In this document: positions 16,861 to 25,651 of the stretch, one piece after another | Numbering within the stretch: the stretch's first letter is position 1 | Layout of the letters: each line of letters opens with the position of its first letter | DNA from: Tolypothrix sp. NIES-4075 | GTDB taxonomy: Bacteria; Cyanobacteriota; Cyanobacteriia; Cyanobacteriales; Nostocaceae | Length of the DNA stretch: 64,000 nt | Reading direction: 5' to 3' | Assembly: GCF_002218085.1 (NCBI RefSeq) | Contig: NZ_BDUC01000004.1 | Location: 713,852 to 777,851, forward strand | Made by a program: the position numbers and the translations under genes | Notes under the pieces: generated by a model | Databases searched by the model: none | What the model was told of the DNA's origin: nothing | What the model saw: only the letters and a program-made list of their open reading frames with translations

Positions 16861-18498
16861 ATGACCGCAAAAAGAGACACATCAAGAGATGGATTTAGAA
16901 ACCAACTTGAGACGACTGTTTTAACTGGCTTGAAACCAATTTGGAACTTTATTCAAAGCAATCCAGGTTTCGCCAAAAAAGTCAACAAAACTCTCATTAA
17001 TAATGCCATATTAAAAATTCCGACTCGTCCATATCCGTTTAGTACAATGTCTCCCTATACATCCTGGGATTCGTTGATTGATCGAACATATTCGGGACTC
17101 CAACTACCACCGCTAGATTGGAAACCCTTGACTAATGAAAACTATATCGGTATTAATTTAACGCCTGCGGAAAAGTTTGAGAAAAATCTGCCCCCGATTC
17201 AAGATTTGGAGGTTTTGTATCGCAAAACCGGGGAAACGAAATACTCGCCTAAATCCTCTCTAATTTTCCCCTATTTTGTTCAATGGTTTACAGATAGCTT
17301 TCTGAGAACCGATCGCCACGATCCGCGCCGGAATAGTTCCAACCACCACATCGATATGTGCAATGTCTATGGGTTAAATCCCAAGATTACACATTTGCTG
17401 CGATCGTATCAAGGCGGTAAGCTAAAAAGCCAAATTCTGAATGGGGAAGAATATCCTCTCTTTTATTATGACGAAGATGGAAAACCCAAAGAAGAATTTA
17501 ACGGGTTGCCCCATCTTTACACCGACGACACTCCAAAAGCAGAAACGTTCCCTCCAGAAAAGAAACAGAAGCTGTTTGCGATGGGGTTGGAAATAGAACG
17601 AGCAAACGTGCAAATCGGCTATGTGATGCTGAATGTTCTTTCCTTAAGGGAACATAATCGCGTGTGCGATCTGTTGGCAAAAAATTATCCAACTTGGGAC
17701 GATGAACGCCTTTTCCAAACGGCAAGAAATATTGTCATGGCTGAATTTCTCAAGATTGTCTTAGAAGATTACATCAACCACATCACTCCCTATCACTTTC
17801 AATTTTTCACCGATCCTTTGGCGTTCACTGATGAAAAGTGGTATCGCCATAACTGGATGTCGGTGGAATTTAGTTTAGTTTATCGTTGGCATAGTATGCT
17901 ACCCGATACTTTAATGTATAACGGGCAAAAGCTTCCCATGCCTGCCTCGATGTGGAACAACGATATGATTATCAGTAAAGGATTAGGAGCCATCTTTGAA
18001 GAAAGCTGTTCCCAACCCGCAGCGCAACTGAGTTTATTCAATACGCCTGAATTTCTAATTCCCACAGAAATAGCTAGTATTCGTATGGGTCGTGAGGCAA
18101 AATTAAGAAGCTATAACGATTATCGGGAATTATGCAAGTATCCCCGCGTAACCAACTTCAATCAGATTAGTGGCGATGAAAAAGTCCAACAAGAACTGCA
18201 ACGATTGTACGGTCATGTAGATAATATTGAGTTGTATGTAGGACTCTACGCAGAAGATTTGCGTCCAAATTCCGCCTTACCACCCTTAGTGGGACGACTA
18301 ATAGGAATTGATGCCTTTTCTCAGGCGTTTACCAATCCTCTGCTAGCAGAAAGTGTCTTCAATCCAGAAACTTTTTCACCAATAGGTTGGGAAGAAATTC
18401 AGAATACAAAAACTCTCTCCCAAGTAGTGCATCGCAATATTCCCCAAGGTAAAAACTATCGAATTTCGTTTTATCGGGAAAATTGGCACCCAGTTTGA
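16861..18498 (+). CDS. Cyclooxygenase-like fatty-acid heme dioxygenase
   Basis: 545 residues from ATG 16861 (an upstream TTG at 16774 has no support). It aligns by eye over most of the peroxidase-cyclooxygenase domain: SLREHNRVCDLL, TWDDERLFQTAR, EFSLVYRWHSMLPDT and the C-terminal AFSQAF. Tyr341 and His344 correspond to the COX catalytic Tyr385 and proximal heme His388, and Ser487 to the aspirin-sensitive Ser530. At the distal site the COX motif QHFTH becomes QWFTD (141-145), so the distal His appears replaced by Asp145. This matches the family of the Nostoc punctiforme linoleate 10S-dioxygenase (Brash and co-workers), whose gene also precedes a catalase-related gene. There is no EGF-like or membrane-binding domain. 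Predicted reaction: O2 insertion into oleate or linoleate giving the 10-hydroperoxide. Confidence 0.9.
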   Translation: MTAKRDTSRDGFRNQLETTVLTGLKPIWNFIQSNPGFAKKVNKTLINNAILKIPTRPYPFSTMSPYTSWDSLIDRTYSGLQLPPLDWKPLTNENYIGINLTPAEKFEKNLPPIQDLEVLYRKTGETKYSPKSSLIFPYFVQWFTDSFLRTDRHDPRRNSSNHHIDMCNVYGLNPKITHLLRSYQGGKLKSQILNGEEYPLFYYDEDGKPKEEFNGLPHLYTDDTPKAETFPPEKKQKLFAMGLEIERANVQIGYVMLNVLSLREHNRVCDLLAKNYPTWDDERLFQTARNIVMAEFLKIVLEDYINHITPYHFQFFTDPLAFTDEKWYRHNWMSVEFSLVYRWHSMLPDTLMYNGQKLPMPASMWNNDMIISKGLGAIFEESCSQPAAQLSLFNTPEFLIPTEIASIRMGREAKLRSYNDYRELCKYPRVTNFNQISGDEKVQQELQRLYGHVDNIELYVGLYAEDLRPNSALPPLVGRLIGIDAFSQAFTNPLLAESVFNPETFSPIGWEEIQNTKTLSQVVHRNIPQGKNYRISFYRENWHPV

Positions 18499-18513
18499 TG
18501 AGCTAATGAATTT

Positions 18514-18542
18514 GGGTGTGTAACGAATGATAAAACACACCC
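18514..18542. other. Hairpin between dioxygenase and catalase-related genes
   Basis: Arms GGGTGTGT (18514-18521) and ACACACCC (18535-18542), 16 bp past the dioxygenase stop and 52 bp before the next start. There is no T-run, so it is more likely an mRNA-stability or partial-termination element than a strong terminator. A similar GGGTG...ACACACCC hairpin lies at about 41669-41700. Confidence 0.5.
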
Positions 18543-18594
18543 TACTTGTTAAATACACATCAAGTATTTTCTAATTAATCCTACCTTTAAAAAA

Positions 18595-19776
18595 ATGAAA
18601 CTATTTACCGAATATCCAGAAAAAGACGAAACTAAATATTGCGCTCTTATGAGTGAGCTAGTCAAAAAGAACATGGACAATCTTTACGGAGGTGAGAAGA
18701 AAAAAACTGCAAAGAGAGATACTCACTCAAAAACCCACGCTGCTGTTCAAGGAACTTTAGAAATCTTTGACTTTGATGAAGCAGCAATTAAGCAGGAATT
18801 GAGCAAACGCGCCTCATTAACTTCAGATCAACTTTCTGCCATTTCCCTAAAACAAGGTTTATTTGCCAAACCGAAACAATATCCGGTTTGGCTACGATTT
18901 GCTAGTGGTGCGTTTTCAGTAGAGAATGATTATAAAGGAGATACGCGCTCGATGGCTATAAAAGTGATGGGGGTAGAAGGAGAACGACTACCGCAAAGTC
19001 ACGAGTTAAAAACCCAAGATATTATTGTCCACAATACCGAATTCTTTTTTATTAGAACCATCAAAGACTTCTACGGCTTTTTTTTGCAGGTTTATCGAGC
19101 AAAGCTGTCTCCGTTTCTTATACCGTTCATACTTTTATGGAAAAAGTTGCATCCCTACGAAATCTCACTTCTAGAAACGAGTTTTAAACGGTTTCCCAAA
19201 ACTTTGCTCATAGAACGCTATTGGAGTGCTTCAGCTTATTCTTTGGGACTCAAACCTGATTTTGACCCATCACAACCAGGTCGAGTTCCTGTGGAATATC
19301 CGGTTGTGATAAAGTTTGGATTTACTCCAGTTTCCAGTCAACCACCTCATCAACAACTTCCTCTCGAATCCAGACCAGAAAGTGAGCTTCAACGTGCCAA
19401 AGAGGAAGGTAAAGAGGACAACTACTACCGAGAAGATATCATTCAAGCTTTAGCAAAGCCTGATGCTGAATACTGTTGGGACTTTCAAATCCAATTTCAA
19501 ACTAGCCCAGAGATGTCGATTGATGATACCACCATTGTTTGGAATGAAAAGGAATCACCTTTCTTTACAGTTGGTCGTCTGATAGTTAAGCATCAGAAGG
19601 TTGATTCTCCCTTAGAAAATGACTTTGGAGAAAATCTCAGTTTTTCTCCTGCGAATGGTTTAGCAGTGCATCGTCCGGTCGGTGCAATCAATCGATTACG
19701 CAGCATTGTTTATCATATCGTTGCTGATAACCGTCACGAAAAACGAGGAGTCAAATATCAGGAACCAACTGCCTAA
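18595..19776 (+). CDS. Catalase-related hemoprotein, probable fatty-acid hydroperoxide lyase
   Basis: A 393-residue protein, shorter than true catalase (about 480+), with the catalase-related core: candidate distal His48 in KTHAAVQGTLEI, WLRFASGAFS, DTRSMAIKVMGVEGE, HNTEFFFIR (Asn147 beside the heme) and the proximal RSIVY at 369-373, which is the RxxxY heme-ligand pattern with Tyr373. Such small catalase-like proteins include coral allene oxide synthase and the Nostoc punctiforme 10S-hydroperoxide lyase, which turns linoleate 10S-hydroperoxide into 10-oxo-decenoic acid and C8 alcohols. Its position directly after the COX-like gene supports a tandem role. Hydroperoxide lyase is the best guess; allene oxide synthase or weak catalase activity are alternatives. 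Confidence 0.88.
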   Translation: MKLFTEYPEKDETKYCALMSELVKKNMDNLYGGEKKKTAKRDTHSKTHAAVQGTLEIFDFDEAAIKQELSKRASLTSDQLSAISLKQGLFAKPKQYPVWLRFASGAFSVENDYKGDTRSMAIKVMGVEGERLPQSHELKTQDIIVHNTEFFFIRTIKDFYGFFLQVYRAKLSPFLIPFILLWKKLHPYEISLLETSFKRFPKTLLIERYWSASAYSLGLKPDFDPSQPGRVPVEYPVVIKFGFTPVSSQPPHQQLPLESRPESELQRAKEEGKEDNYYREDIIQALAKPDAEYCWDFQIQFQTSPEMSIDDTTIVWNEKESPFFTVGRLIVKHQKVDSPLENDFGENLSFSPANGLAVHRPVGAINRLRSIVYHIVADNRHEKRGVKYQEPTA

Positions 19777-19976
19777 CTTTTCACAGGAATTATTAACTAT
19801 AAAATGCTTTAAACTAAAAATATTTCAACATGCACCTCTGCTTCAGAAAAAATTACTTTGCGTCCCAGGAAGCAAATAACTAGACTTTAGCTTTTAAAGC
19901 TAAGTAAACTGAAAACAGAAGAGCAAATTAGGGGTATAGCCCCTCACAGAAAGATTTTTCGTCATTCCACACAATT

Positions 19977-20006
19977 GTAGAGACGTTCCAGACCGAACGT
20001 CTCTAC
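19977..20006. repeat. GAGACGTTC palindromic repeat, copy 3
   Basis: Arms GTAGAGACGTTC / GAACGTCTCTAC with loop CAGACC, between the convergent catalase-related and hom genes and followed by GAGGGTTTTTTGG, so it can serve as a terminator for the cassette. A second small hairpin, AGGGGTATAGCCCCT, lies at 19930-19944. Nothing else is seen in 19777-20094. Confidence 0.8.
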
Positions 20007-20094
20007 GAGGGTTTTTTGGTAAAATGAGGAGTCAACCTACCCATTCGCTCTTCTATATCCTTCGGTGGGTGCCGACGATAACCAAAAACACGCT

Positions 20095-21393
20095 TCACAG
20101 CACTCGCAGCAAACTAGGAATGCTGTCTATCGCTTCTAAGGTGTTAATTTCTGCCAATGCTTGCCGAAAATTGCCTTCGCGTACATCGTGGGTGACTACA
20201 ACAATTTCTGCTAGTTCTCCTTGAAAACCTGTTTGCACAATTGACTCTAAGCTGACACCATACGTGCCAAAGCAAGTGCCCAATTTACCGATTACTCCGG
20301 GTTGGTCTTTTGTGAGGAAACGAGCGTAAAATCGGGTAATTAGTTCTGCCATTGGCACAATTTGGCAGTAATCTTGATGAGCGCAACCTAACAGGGGATT
20401 TGGGCTAGCTGTACTGGTTTTGAGAGCCGCAACTAAATTTAATATATCTGAGGATACTGCACTGGCTGTTGCTCCAGCACCAGCACCAGGACCAAAAAAC
20501 ATCACCTGTTTTAGAGGTTCGCCTTCAACGAGAATAGCGTTATAAACGCCGTTAATGCTGGCTAATGGATGTTCTTTGGGTAATAAGGTGGGATGAACTC
20601 TGACGGAGAGGGGAGGGGGGGAGGAGGGGGAAGGGGTGATTGTTTTGGCGATCGCCAACAATTTAATCACAAATCCCAATTTCTCGGCGTAGGCAATATC
20701 TGTTTTACTAACTTGCCGAATTCCTTCACTATAAACGTCTTGCAACTTAATCCGTCCACCGAAAGCTAATGATGCGAGGATGGCAATTTTATCTGCTGCG
20801 TCTAAGCCATCCACATCCGCTGTGGGGTCAGCTTCAGCGTAACCCAACTTTTGAGCATCAGCTAAAACATCACTAAAGTTACTACCTTCGGTTTGCATCC
20901 GCGTGAGGATGTAGTTAGTTGTACCGTTTACGATACCTGTGACGGTGTGAATGCGATTCACACTTAAAGATTGCTTCAAAGGTTGAATTACTGGAATACC
21001 GCCACCAACAGCGGCTTCTAGCATTACATATACCCCGGCTTTATTGGCAGCGGTGAAAATTTCATCACCAAAACGAGCGATCGCTGCTTTGTTGGCAGTG
21101 ACAACATGCTTACCATTTTCAATCGCTTTCAAAATAAGCGATCGCGCCGGCTCTAATCCCCCAATCAATTCCACAACAATATCTACCGCCTGGTCATTGA
21201 CAATTGCCTCTAAATCTGTAGTCAAAACATTTTTTGCTAATTCTACAGCACGGGGTAATTGGAGCGATCGTACTCCTACCCGATGTATTTCTATCTCTCG
21301 TAACAACGGGTGACGTCCGTTCAAATCTTGCAACAACTGCACCGTACCCGTCCCCACCGTGCCTAATCCTAGTATTCCCAGTTTCACACCCAC
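20095..21393 (-). CDS. hom: Homoserine dehydrogenase
   Basis: A 432-residue monofunctional homoserine dehydrogenase (aspartate-semialdehyde to homoserine, toward Thr and Met). The N-terminal NAD(P)-binding GLGTVGTGTVQLL, TANKAAIA, the catalytic block GIVNGTTNYILT, and DADPTADVDGLDAADKIAIL-like EADPTADVDGLDAADK are all intact. The C-terminal ACT domain (RFLTKDQPGVIGKLGTCFG) suggests feedback control by threonine. Between catalytic and ACT parts is a low-complexity stretch TPSPSSPPPLSVRV encoded by a G-rich run at 20601-20638, which looks like an in-frame repeat insertion. Confidence 0.96.
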   Translation of the reverse strand: MGVKLGILGLGTVGTGTVQLLQDLNGRHPLLREIEIHRVGVRSLQLPRAVELAKNVLTTDLEAIVNDQAVDIVVELIGGLEPARSLILKAIENGKHVVTANKAAIARFGDEIFTAANKAGVYVMLEAAVGGGIPVIQPLKQSLSVNRIHTVTGIVNGTTNYILTRMQTEGSNFSDVLADAQKLGYAEADPTADVDGLDAADKIAILASLAFGGRIKLQDVYSEGIRQVSKTDIAYAEKLGFVIKLLAIAKTITPSPSSPPPLSVRVHPTLLPKEHPLASINGVYNAILVEGEPLKQVMFFGPGAGAGATASAVSSDILNLVAALKTSTASPNPLLGCAHQDYCQIVPMAELITRFYARFLTKDQPGVIGKLGTCFGTYGVSLESIVQTGFQGELAEIVVVTHDVREGNFRQALAEINTLEAIDSIPSLLRVL

Positions 21394-21434
21394 AAGTTTT
21401 ATACCAATTTGAGATTTGAGATTTTCGTTTCTTC

Positions 21435-21556
21435 AGGACTTACGCAATTGTTACGCAAAAAACATAAATATACGCTTGTAGTAAGCGCGAAGAGCGCTTA
21501 TTTTAGGCACTGAAGTGTCTACTACGAGTAAAATTACGTGCAGTTACGTAAGCCCT
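21435..21556. repeat. AGGACTTACGC inverted-repeat element
   Basis: Imperfect terminal inverted repeats: AGGACTTACGCAATTG at 21435 and, reversed, AGGGCTTACGTAACTG ending at 21556. Inside is a second hairpin (GTAGTAAGCGC, GCGCTTATT, TCTACTAC). The ends match the short element at 35919-35980, so this is a dispersed MITE-like family. It occupies most of the 307-bp gap between hom and petH. Confidence 0.65.
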
Positions 21557-21700
21557 ATTTTTTATATACACAAAAACAATTGTAGGGGCGTATGGACATA
21601 CACCCCTAACAAAGGCTACTAAATATTATCTAGCAAGAGTTTTGAATTAAAGACTTTACATTTTGAATCCAAAATCCAAAATCTAAAATCCAAAATCGAA

Positions 21701-23074
21701 TTAATAGGTTTCTACGTGCCAGCGACCGGCTTTCTTGATTTGCTTTTGGTAATCAGTCCAGTTTACACCTTCCTTAGCAGCAGCAGCACTCAGCGCCGCA
21801 TCGATACCTTCTTCCATACCCCGCAAACCGCAGATGTATGTATGAGTTTTTTCTTCTTTAATCAGCTTCCACAATTCATCCGCGTGTTCTGCCACCCGGT
21901 CTTGGATGTACATTCTCCCACCTTGGGGGTTTTTCTGTTCGCGGCTGATAGCGCAAGTTAAGCGGAAATTTTCTGGATACTTTTGTTCCATTTCTTCCAA
22001 TTCTTCCTTGTATAGAAGGTTTGGAGTTGTGGGAACGCCAAATATTAACCAAGCGAATCCGTTAAACTGGTAATCTTGGTTAGCGGCTTTTTCTGCATCC
22101 TTAAACATCCGCCACAGATAAGCCCGCATTGGTGCGATACCGGTTCCTGTCGCCATCATGATCACTTTGGCATCTGTGTCATCGGGTAATAACATTTCTT
22201 TACCCACAGGACCTGTGATTTTCACTTCGTCCCCTGGCTTGAGGAAACACAGATGAGTTGAACAAACACCGTAAACTGTTTCGTTAGTTTCTGGGTGCTT
22301 GTACTCCAACTGACGGACGCACAGCGATACTGTTTTATCATCTACATCATCGCCATGACGAGTCGAGGCGATCGAATATAGTCTGAGTTTTTCGGGCTTA
22401 CCGTTCTTATCTACTCCTGGTGGGATAATACCAATACTTTGACCTTCTAGATACTTTAAATTACTTTCAGAGAGGTCAAATTTGATGTGTTGAACAATAC
22501 CAATCCCGTTTTCTTTAACTAACGGTTCATTAGAAATACATTTCCCAACAAAAGGAGCATTGGGACGGTAAGTGTTCACGGGAACATCAGCGTGCTTGGC
22601 TTTCGCTTGAGTCATGGTGTTGCCTTTTTTGTCCTTTTTGGGCTGTTCTTGCTCAGAGTTGAGTGATTTGCCGAAGCCTTTCACTTCACTGTTAGCTTTT
22701 ACAGGTGTGGCTTGACCATTTCCTTTAATGTTAGCAGTCTCATCAGTAGTGGCGTTGTTAACTACTTCGTCTACACTTTCAGAAGTGGCGTTGTTAACTA
22801 CTTCGTCTACACTTTCAGATGGAGATTTACCATTAAGTTCAATAGCACTTACTGGTTGGATACTAACAATTTTGCCGCCTAAGCGAGTGAGCCGTCGCAT
22901 TTCTTGATTCATGCGGTTGTAAGGCACTCTGATGAAGACACTGCCACTTTTACGAATTGGGTAGTTCGTTTGATCGGTTTCTTCACTCTGACGTAGACCC
23001 ACCACTTCGTAGAGGAAGATGCGGCTACCTGATTCTTCATTGGCAGTAGCCTCAAGGGCACCTAGATTGTACAT
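21701..23074 (-). CDS. petH: Ferredoxin-NADP+ reductase with phycobilisome-linker domain
   Basis: 457 residues from ATG 23074 (MYNLGALEAT), the usual cyanobacterial start. Residues about 14-80 are a CpcD-like domain (RIFLYEVVGLRQ, VFIRVPYNRMNQEMRRLTRLGGKIV) that docks the enzyme on phycobilisome rods. A Ser/Asn/Thr-rich linker follows, then the FNR catalytic part: FAD-binding RLYSIAST, NADP-binding GTGIAPMR and the terminal WHVETY. It transfers photosystem I electrons from ferredoxin to NADP+. An internal ATG (MTQAKAKHADVP) marks where the short FNR isoform begins in other cyanobacteria; heterocysts of Anabaena favour the short form. The linker carries a 36-bp tandem duplication. Divergent from prk. 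Confidence 0.97.
   Translation of the reverse strand: MYNLGALEATANEESGSRIFLYEVVGLRQSEETDQTNYPIRKSGSVFIRVPYNRMNQEMRRLTRLGGKIVSIQPVSAIELNGKSPSESVDEVVNNATSESVDEVVNNATTDETANIKGNGQATPVKANSEVKGFGKSLNSEQEQPKKDKKGNTMTQAKAKHADVPVNTYRPNAPFVGKCISNEPLVKENGIGIVQHIKFDLSESNLKYLEGQSIGIIPPGVDKNGKPEKLRLYSIASTRHGDDVDDKTVSLCVRQLEYKHPETNETVYGVCSTHLCFLKPGDEVKITGPVGKEMLLPDDTDAKVIMMATGTGIAPMRAYLWRMFKDAEKAANQDYQFNGFAWLIFGVPTTPNLLYKEELEEMEQKYPENFRLTCAISREQKNPQGGRMYIQDRVAEHADELWKLIKEEKTHTYICGLRGMEEGIDAALSAAAAKEGVNWTDYQKQIKKAGRWHVETY
22748..22819 (-). repeat. Two exact 36-bp tandem copies inside the petH linker
   Basis: The unit at 22748-22783 is repeated at 22784-22819 and encodes 12 residues each (SESVDEVVNNAT twice). 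It lies between the CpcD-like and FAD domains and lengthens the flexible acidic linker without shifting the frame. Confidence 0.9.
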
Positions 23075-24377
23075 TCGTTCTACCACTCCGATATTTACTT
23101 AACCGTTACTAAAAAAACCCTTCCCACCACAAGCCTGTCTTAGTTTACCGGATTTCGGTTTCACACGGGCGTTGTAATTGGGAAAAGTGGCATTATAAAC
23201 AAATGCCTTGCTAGGTACACTCGCCAAAGACATGCAGGCATGGAAAAAAGCACACCTGTTCACCTTCTAAGGTAAAGGATATGTCTTTTGGAGAATGTTA
23301 ATAATGAGTCAATTTAATGTTTTCTTCTCAAACTTCTTCCCCCAAAAGAAAGATAACTTATACCTACTCTTTGGGTAAGCTGCCCCCATAAAGTTAGTTT
23401 ATATCGGTGAATAGCAATCACGGAAGGTGTTCTTCTGATTAGTTTTATCTCTTTAACTTTGGCAGTCTCCTGCATTCAATCAAAATATGAGATAAATGCA
23501 TTTATTCTGTCATGCCTATTTCCACGACTAGGACGCGGCTACAAACATTCAGATTTAGGGAGACGTAATTTGATAGTGTCCGCGCTATGGCAGAAATTCA
23601 AAGGGCGGGGCTTGTACTCTTACATAATGTAGTTTCCCACAATATGATGTTTTGTTGAGCTTTTTTCCCAAGAATTATCTACGGTTGCTACCGCACTCCT
23701 ATATTTTCATCCTTTATATTGATAAAGATATCGGGATCGCTCCCTGGCTGCCAAGTTTGTTTAGACAACTACAATTAAGTTTCACCCTGATGTGAAACTT
23801 CTGTCAACCTCTATTAGTGTCAGGGTAGACAACTCACACTTTATACCAAAATTCCTACCTTATTCAAGTTGCTAGCTCTTACTTTGGATATATTCGTGGC
23901 TGAAAATATCTATTGCTTTAGAGCGATCGCTGAATCGTCAAACTCACCTGCTAAAAAAAATTTATCCAAACATTATCAAGGCTATAAAATTATACTTAAC
24001 GAACTTAAACCATTAAGTCACAACCGACGATCCCCCCTTGCCACGCCAATAATGTGGGTTTGTCAAGGTGATTTCAAAATCTGCTCATCTATTATTGGCA
24101 TGGTCGATTGAGTCAAAGATTCTTATTGACATCAAGTATTGTATAGAATAACCCCTTCTGTTAGAATCAAAATAATCACTAGGATTAAATACTTACCTGC
24201 GAAAAAGCAGAATTATACGACGGGTAACGAGTATTTTGCTGTATACCCGTTAGATGCTTCATGCAATCGCAGGATAGAAATAAAGCAGGAGAAAGCAACC
24301 ATGTAAACTCCTAGCATAAAATCTGCTGTGTGAAAAAATTATTGCATTGACACATCTTTAGCATTTAGAGGAAATTT
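23075..24377. other. 1.3-kb petH-prk divergent intergenic region
   Basis: No convincing gene. It must hold the promoters of petH (leftward) and prk (rightward). Visible structures are the dyad AAGTTTCAC/GTGAAACTT at 23777-23800 and a wide inverted repeat GCCAATAAT...ATTATTGGC near 24047-24105. An 80-codon open stretch at 23869-24111 has no protein-like pattern. The unusual length suggests extra regulation, long leaders or a small RNA. Confidence 0.5.
23777..23800. promoter_or_regulatory. 9-bp dyad, possible operator
   Basis: AAGTTTCAC-CCTGAT-GTGAAACTT is a perfect dyad with a 6-nt centre, 578 bp upstream of prk. The arm size and AT-rich ends suit a dimeric regulator; no T-run follows. Which regulator would bind is unknown. 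Confidence 0.35.
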
Positions 24378-25385
24378 ATGACAAGTAAGCCGGAACGCGT
24401 GGTATTGATTGGAGTAGCTGGAGACTCCGGATGCGGTAAATCGACATTTTTGCGTCGTTTAATAGATTTGTTTGGTGAAGAATTAATGACAGTTATCTGT
24501 TTGGATGACTATCATTGCTTGGATCGCAAACAGCGCAAAGAAACAGGGATAACAGCACTTGACCCTAGGGCAAACAATTTTGACCTGATGTATGAGCAAA
24601 TAAAAGCGCTCAAAGAAGGTAAAGCAATTGATAAGCCGATTTACAACCACGAAACCGGTTTGCTCGATCCCCCAGAAAGGATAGAGCCGAATCACATTCT
24701 AGTGATTGAAGGGTTGCATCCTTTATATGATGAGCGAGTGCGATCGCTAATTGACTTTAGCGTATATTTCGACATCAGCGATGAAGTTAAAATTGCCTGG
24801 AAAATCCAGCGTGACATGGCAGAACGCGGTCATCGCTACGAAGATGTTTTAGCGCAAATCAATTCCCGCAAACCTGACTTTGAGAAGTTTATCGAACCCC
24901 AAAGAGAATTTGCTGATATAGTTCTTCAGGTATTACCGACCAACCTAATTAAAGAAGACAAAGAGCGCAAAGTACTGCGGGTACGTATGCTTCAACGCGA
25001 AGATAAGCAAGGCTTTGAGCCAACTTACCTATTCGATGAAGGATCAACCATCCAGTGGACTCCTTGCGGACGTAAGCTTACCTGTTCATACCCAGGTATG
25101 CAATTGTACTACGGTTCAGATGTTTACTACGGTCGTTACGTGTCCGTACTAGAAGTGGATGGTCAATTTGACAACTTAGAAGAAGTCATTTACATCGAAA
25201 CTCACCTCAGCAAAACATCTACCAAATACGAGGGTGAAATGACTCACTTGCTACTCCAGCACCGTGAGTATCCTGGTTCCAATAATGGTACTGGTTTATT
25301 CCAAGTGCTTACAGGTTTGAAAATGCGTGCCGCTTATGAGCGATTGACAGCCAAAGAAGCAAAGCTAGCAACAGCTCAAGTTTAA
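24378..25385 (+). CDS. prk: Phosphoribulokinase
   Basis: A 335-residue PRK, the ATP-dependent enzyme that makes ribulose-1,5-bisphosphate in the Calvin cycle. P-loop GVAGDSGCGKST is near the N-terminus; Cys in GCGKS and Cys in ICLDDYHCLD are the family's redox-regulated pair. EGLHPLYDERV, the catalytic-base region DDYH, and GRYVSVLEVDGQFD are intact. In cyanobacteria PRK is bound and switched off by CP12/GAPDH in the dark. A ribosome-binding site (GAGG) precedes ATG 24378. Confidence 0.98.
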   Translation: MTSKPERVVLIGVAGDSGCGKSTFLRRLIDLFGEELMTVICLDDYHCLDRKQRKETGITALDPRANNFDLMYEQIKALKEGKAIDKPIYNHETGLLDPPERIEPNHILVIEGLHPLYDERVRSLIDFSVYFDISDEVKIAWKIQRDMAERGHRYEDVLAQINSRKPDFEKFIEPQREFADIVLQVLPTNLIKEDKERKVLRVRMLQREDKQGFEPTYLFDEGSTIQWTPCGRKLTCSYPGMQLYYGSDVYYGRYVSVLEVDGQFDNLEEVIYIETHLSKTSTKYEGEMTHLLLQHREYPGSNNGTGLFQVLTGLKMRAAYERLTAKEAKLATAQV

Positions 25386-25413
25386 AAGCAGCAGTCTTTG
25401 TGTCAAAGCTTTT

Positions 25414-25444
25414 GGGGGTGCATCAGTGCAGCCCCTATTTTTTT
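25414..25444 (+). terminator. Rho-independent terminator of prk
   Basis: Stem GGGGTGCA / TGCAGCCCC around TCAG, followed by ATTTTTTTT, 29 bp after the stop codon. Confidence 0.85.
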
Positions 25445-25651
25445 GCCTAAAAATCAGTATTTTAACTTGAATACAAGTAGCGTAATTTTTATTTATATTA
25501 AAGAGATTACCAGAGATTTAGTGTTTTCATGAAGATAAAAGAAACACTAAGAGTTAATTGTAAAAATCTTGTTATGATTTCATAAATAATTAGTAGCTGA
25601 ACTAAATGCTTGCACTTAGTTCGCTATTCACAATCACAGGAGGAATTGCCT

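Noticed and set aside
23075..23300. NtcA site (GTA-N8-TAC) upstream of petH
   Set aside because: The nearest match, at the petH start, has a 9-nt spacer; no proper site was found.
23869..24111. 80-codon ORF in the petH-prk gap
   Set aside because: No ribosome-binding site or protein-like pattern; the end is formed by an inverted repeat.
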